DNA of 32,461 bases from a virus, in IMG/VR virus record IMGVR_UViG_3300037245_000950, positions 1-32,461 of that record; one strand, written 5' to 3'. Below are positions 30,379 through 32,461 of this stretch, piece after piece (the first letter of the stretch is position 1; each line of letters opens with the position of its first letter). The notes beneath the pieces were generated by a model, which was given only the letters and a program-made list of their open reading frames with translations, had not been told where the DNA came from and ran no database searches. The translations under genes and the position numbers were made by a program.

Positions 30379-30801
30379 AGAAACCCATAACTCTTAAATG
30401 AATCACTGATAAGAAGAAACCCACTGAATTGAAATGAATCACCACCCGGAAGAACCCCAAAATGATTAAATGAATCACGAAGTATGAGAAAACCATACCT
30501 GGAGAATGAATCATGCTTAGAAAGAAACCCACAACATTAAAGTGAATCAAGTAATATAAGAAAACCATCCTCTAAAAATGAATCACCAAAGGGAAGAAAA
30601 CCATTCTGCGAAAATGAATCAGGAAATAAAAGAAAACTATGTTACTTAAATGAATCACGAAATATTAGAAAACCATACCTTGAGAATGAATCAATTTGCA
30701 TAAGAAAACCATAATGGTAAAATGAATCATATTTGAAAAGAAACCCAGGCCAGCCAAATGAATCAAAGATATTAAGAAACCCATGCACTTTAAATGCAAA
30801 A
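30379..30801. repeat. 36-bp two-motif array with variable 9-base spacers
   Basis: No gene in this 427-base gap. It holds units of exactly 36 bp: motif A (AGAAAMCCA), 9 variable bases, motif B (AATGAATCA), 9 variable bases. A starts at 30379 and every 36 bases to 30775 (12 copies); B starts at 30397 and every 36 to 30757 (11 copies), plus degenerate B sites at 30361 and 30793. B is perfect in ten copies and AGTGAATCA in one; A alternates between AGAAACCCA (units 1, 2, 5, 11, 12) and AGAAAACCA (4, 6, 7, 9, 10), with single variants in 3 and 8. A-to-B spacers: taactctta, ctgaattga, aaatgatta, tacctggag, caacattaa, tcctctaaa, ttctgcgaa, tgttactta, taccttgag, taatggtaa, ggccagcca, tgcacttta. B-to-A: ctgataaga, ccacccgga, cgaagtatg, tgcttagaa, agtaatata, ccaaaggga, ggaaataaa, cgaaatatt, atttgcata, tatttgaaa, aagatatta. 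Spacers tend to begin with T (A-to-B) or C (B-to-A) and end in A, leaving about 7 free bases. Confidence 0.97.
30784..30798. repeat. imperfect palindrome at the array's right edge
   Basis: TGCA-C-TTTAAA-TGCA is a 15-base palindrome with one mismatched pair. It begins right after the last A motif and covers the ATG of the HNH-like gene, mirroring the inverted repeat at the left edge. Confidence 0.45.
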
Positions 30802-31102
30802 ACATAAGCGTATATACCTTGAATACTTTAGTTATGGCGAACAGGATATGGTTCCGTCGGAGTATTCCGGTTTACGTGCAGAACATATTCACCACTTAAC
30901 AGGAAGGGGAGAAGGAAAAGATGAAATTTGGAACCTTATGGCCCTTACGGGCGAGGAACACGACAGAATCCACAGGCCGCAACCTTGGCAGAATGGCCAA
31001 GCGTTTAATCTCGAATGTGCGAGAATTCATGCGGAGCAGCTTCGGCTTCGGGGCTACAAAGAATGGGATAAAGCGTTGCAAATCTTGCAAGAGGCCGCTT
31101 AG
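30794..31102 (+). CDS. HNH-like protein without zinc cysteines, 102 aa
   Basis: The segment AEHIHHLTGRGEGKDEIWNLMALTGEEHDRIH (residues 29-60) matches phage HNH proteins of the pattern D-I-H-H-I-x-x-R-G-x-G...E-N-L-x-A-L-C-x-x-C-H. His33-His34, Asn47 and His56/His60 are kept. Where relatives usually have two CxxC zinc pairs, this one has S-E-Y-S (22-25) and L-T-G-E-E-H (51-56). It may be a zinc-free or inactive nuclease. The start codon lies exactly where the next B motif's ATG would be. It overlaps a zinc-ribbon gene by up to 74 bases. Confidence 0.7.
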   Translation: MQKHKRIYLEYFSYGEQDMVPSEYSGLRAEHIHHLTGRGEGKDEIWNLMALTGEEHDRIHRPQPWQNGQAFNLECARIHAEQLRLRGYKEWDKALQILQEAA

Positions 31103-31202
31103 TAAACAGAAGTCGATCATTCGTGGGTATGGTCCGGTGTGTTATAAGAAAGAGACAGAAAGACTTAAATTTTTCTTAGCATTGTTCGATGATGATGAAT
31201 AG
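31029..31202 (+). CDS. DUF6011-like zinc-ribbon protein (start uncertain), 57 aa
   Basis: The C-terminal 45 residues contain RCKSCKRPLSKQKSIIRGYGPVC (Cys17, Cys20, Cys38 from this start), the pattern of small DUF6011-type ribbons with a conserved GYGPxC. Upstream in-frame starts exist at 30921 and 30993, but all overlap the HNH-like gene in another frame; 31029 gives the smallest overlap with an ATG. Overlaps the methylase gene by 14 bases. Confidence 0.6.
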   Translation: MRSSFGFGATKNGIKRCKSCKRPLSKQKSIIRGYGPVCYKKETERLKFFLALFDDDE

Positions 31203-31998
31203 AACACCCATTTCATACTACGGAGGTAAACAAGGAATGCAGAAAAAAATACTCCCACTGATCCCGAAGCATCGGGTTTATGTAGAACCGTTCTTTGGAG
31301 GTGGAACAATCTTCTTTGCTAAAGGTCCGTCGTACCTGGAAGTGATCAACGACATAAACGATAACGTGGTAAACTTCTTTGAAGTGATGCAGAAGGACTT
31401 CGATCGTTTGAAGGTGGAAGTTCAATGTTCGATGATGTCAGAGGCACAGCATAAGAAAGCGTTGAAGATCTATAAGAATCCGGCAGACTGGGATCCGCTT
31501 GAACGAGCCTGGGCTTTCTGGTATGTAACCAATTTCAGCTTTGCAAACAAACCAGGCGGGGGTTGGAAATTTGATGCAGGTACCGCAAATTCACACGCTG
31601 GCCGGCAAGTGAAACGCAGACGGGACCAGTTCAAATATTATAAGGATAGGCTGTCAGAAGTACAGATTTCATGCAGGGATGCGATCAGGGTAATCAATGA
31701 TCGAGACAGTGAGGACACATTTTTCTATCTTGATCCACCTTACCCATGCAGCGACCAGGGACACTACAAAGGGTACACGGAAAAGGATCTAAAAAACCTG
31801 CTTTTCACTATTACAACCATTAAAGGTAAATTCATGCTATCGAATTATATGAGCGATACGCTTAAATGCTTTATTGCAGCACACAAATGGCAAGTGAAGG
31901 AATACGATATGAGGCTATCAGCACCGAGGGCAAAAGGCCAAAGGAAGCGGGAGATCTTGGTTATGAATTATGAACCTGAAAATATATTATTCAAATGA
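31189..31998 (+). CDS. dam: Dam-type DNA adenine methyltransferase, 269 aa
   Basis: N6-adenine methylase of the D12/Dam class: ISYYGGKQGM (8-17), the SAM-binding FFGGGT (35-40), and catalytic DPPY at 182-185 within FYLDPPYPC. It transfers a methyl group to adenine, probably in GATC though the target is inferred from the family. In a phage it would protect the genome from host restriction or mark it. Starts at one of three ATGs (31189, 31192, 31195). The stop overlaps SSB by 4 bases. Confidence 0.85.
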   Translation: MMMNRTPISYYGGKQGMQKKILPLIPKHRVYVEPFFGGGTIFFAKGPSYLEVINDINDNVVNFFEVMQKDFDRLKVEVQCSMMSEAQHKKALKIYKNPADWDPLERAWAFWYVTNFSFANKPGGGWKFDAGTANSHAGRQVKRRRDQFKYYKDRLSEVQISCRDAIRVINDRDSEDTFFYLDPPYPCSDQGHYKGYTEKDLKNLLFTITTIKGKFMLSNYMSDTLKCFIAAHKWQVKEYDMRLSAPRAKGQRKREILVMNYEPENILFK

Positions 31999-32461
31999 AC
32001 AGCTTTAACTCAGTAACATTAGTTGGTAATCTTGGAGATGTACCAACAATAAGACAGGCCGGGGATATTGATGTAGCCAGTTTTTCAATGGCAACCTCAC
32101 ATAACTGGTACAGCGAGAAGAAAAAAAACGATGATGGGACTACCGGAGGGTGGGAATCAAAAACAACCTGGCACCGTATAACGCTGTGGAAACCCGGCAA
32201 GTCAATCAAAGAAGCAAAGAAAGGTGATCGGGTTTTGATACAGGGACGGTACGAATCAAATTCCTGGCAGGACAATAAGACCGGAGAGACACGCTATTCA
32301 ATGGAGGTTATTGCAAACAGTTATTGGGTGATTCCCAAAGGAAGCAATGCTTTCCAGACCGAACCGGAGAAAGAAACCAAGAAGGAAGAGAAAAAGAACG
32401 AGCCTATGACAGCAGATGATGGGCCACCAGACAATGAAGCACCGTTCCCAGATGAAGGACT
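31995..32461 (+). CDS. ssb: single-stranded DNA-binding protein (3' cut by window)
   Basis: Start MNSFNSVTLVGNLGDVPTIR, then FSMATSHNWYSEKKK, TWHRITLWKPG and GDRVLIQGRYESNSWQDNKTGE: the OB-fold SSB pattern. A disordered acidic tail (EPEKETKKEEKKNEPMTADDGPPDNE) follows; the window ends before the stop, so the C-terminal tip is not visible. ATGA overlap with the methylase. It coats ssDNA during replication and works with the annealase and helicase. Confidence 0.85.
   Translation, partial: MNSFNSVTLVGNLGDVPTIRQAGDIDVASFSMATSHNWYSEKKKNDDGTTGGWESKTTWHRITLWKPGKSIKEAKKGDRVLIQGRYESNSWQDNKTGETRYSMEVIANSYWVIPKGSNAFQTEPEKETKKEEKKNEPMTADDGPPDNEAPFPDEG

Noticed and set aside
30335-30568. Minus-strand 77-aa hydrophobic ORF across the array
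   Set aside because: Its 12-residue period comes entirely from the 36-bp array; no leader or gene partner, and half of it lies antisense to the IS110-like gene.
30379-30801. CRISPR array
   Set aside because: Conserved parts are two different 9-mers, spacers are 9 bases, and no cas genes are nearby; CRISPR repeats and spacers are at least about 20 bases long.
30379-30801. Replication origin iterons
   Set aside because: Iterons repeat one motif; here two motifs alternate with spacers out of helical phase, and the replication genes lie about 6 kb away. Not fully excluded.
29413-30801. Complete IS110 insertion sequence
   Set aside because: No DEDD domain, no recognisable ends or target-site signs, and the flanking genes appear intact and in the same operon direction.
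1-32461. tRNA, rRNA, integrase or attachment site
   Set aside because: None could be recognised by eye; absence is not proven without a covariance search.

Overview
The window looks like a contiguous piece of a tailed double-stranded DNA phage (or prophage) of a Bacteroidota host. The host call rests on three early promoters that fit the Bacteroidota pattern TTG-N19-TAnnTTTG (19068, 20321, 23542), weak Shine-Dalgarno use with A-rich leaders, and proteins of Bacteroidota-phage type. Almost every gene is on the + strand, with stop/start overlaps of 1-20 bases. No integrase, terminase, tRNA or rRNA was seen, so temperate life is neither shown nor excluded.

Layout. (1) 1-6242: end of an upstream gene, a small SH3-like protein, a terminator, then a tail module (HK97 gp10-like protein, two large tail proteins, tape measure). 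(2) 6217-6541: a lone minus-strand small gene with palindromic operator-like sites and a candidate promoter facing the head genes. (3) 6539-11653: ClpP-type prohead protease with scaffold-like tail, probable major capsid protein, a ~180-aa virion protein, a coiled-coil protein, portal and connector. (4) 11701-17313: two signal-peptide-bearing proteins, a paralogue of the head-region protein carrying an added beta-type domain, a stand-alone copy of that domain, and a tail protein ending in a NodB-type polysaccharide deacetylase. (5) 17335-18976: lysis cassette (membrane proteins plus a DUF5675/YkuD-like SHGC protein), closed by a strong terminator at 18997. (6) 19117-20211: small early operon from its own promoter, closed by a terminator at 20280. 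(7) 20361-28490: early genes with two HTH regulators, annealase plus PD-(D/E)XK exonuclease, DUF4373-type replication protein, DnaB helicase, a small lipoprotein, RuvC-like resolvase, MazG-like pyrophosphatase and a DUF5131 radical-SAM protein. (8) 28478-32461: small genes, the IS110-related gene and its array, an HNH-like protein, a zinc ribbon, Dam methylase and SSB (cut by the window end).

The standout is 29413-30801. A 317-aa protein has the C-terminal Transposase_20 half of IS110-family recombinases but not the N-terminal DEDD/RuvC half. Its stop codon is 12 bases from a perfectly periodic array: 36-bp units built from two different conserved 9-mers (AGAAAMCCA and AATGAATCA) alternating with 9-base variable spacers, 12 and 11 copies, with no indel over 423 bp. 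The array runs into the start codon of an HNH-like gene that has lost the cysteines usual in its family. This is not a CRISPR array and I know no described element with this structure. Because IS110 recombinases are guided by a bridge RNA with short programmable segments, an array of short variable segments beside an IS110-derived protein suggests a multi-guide RNA system. That link is inference; the array structure itself is read directly from the sequence.
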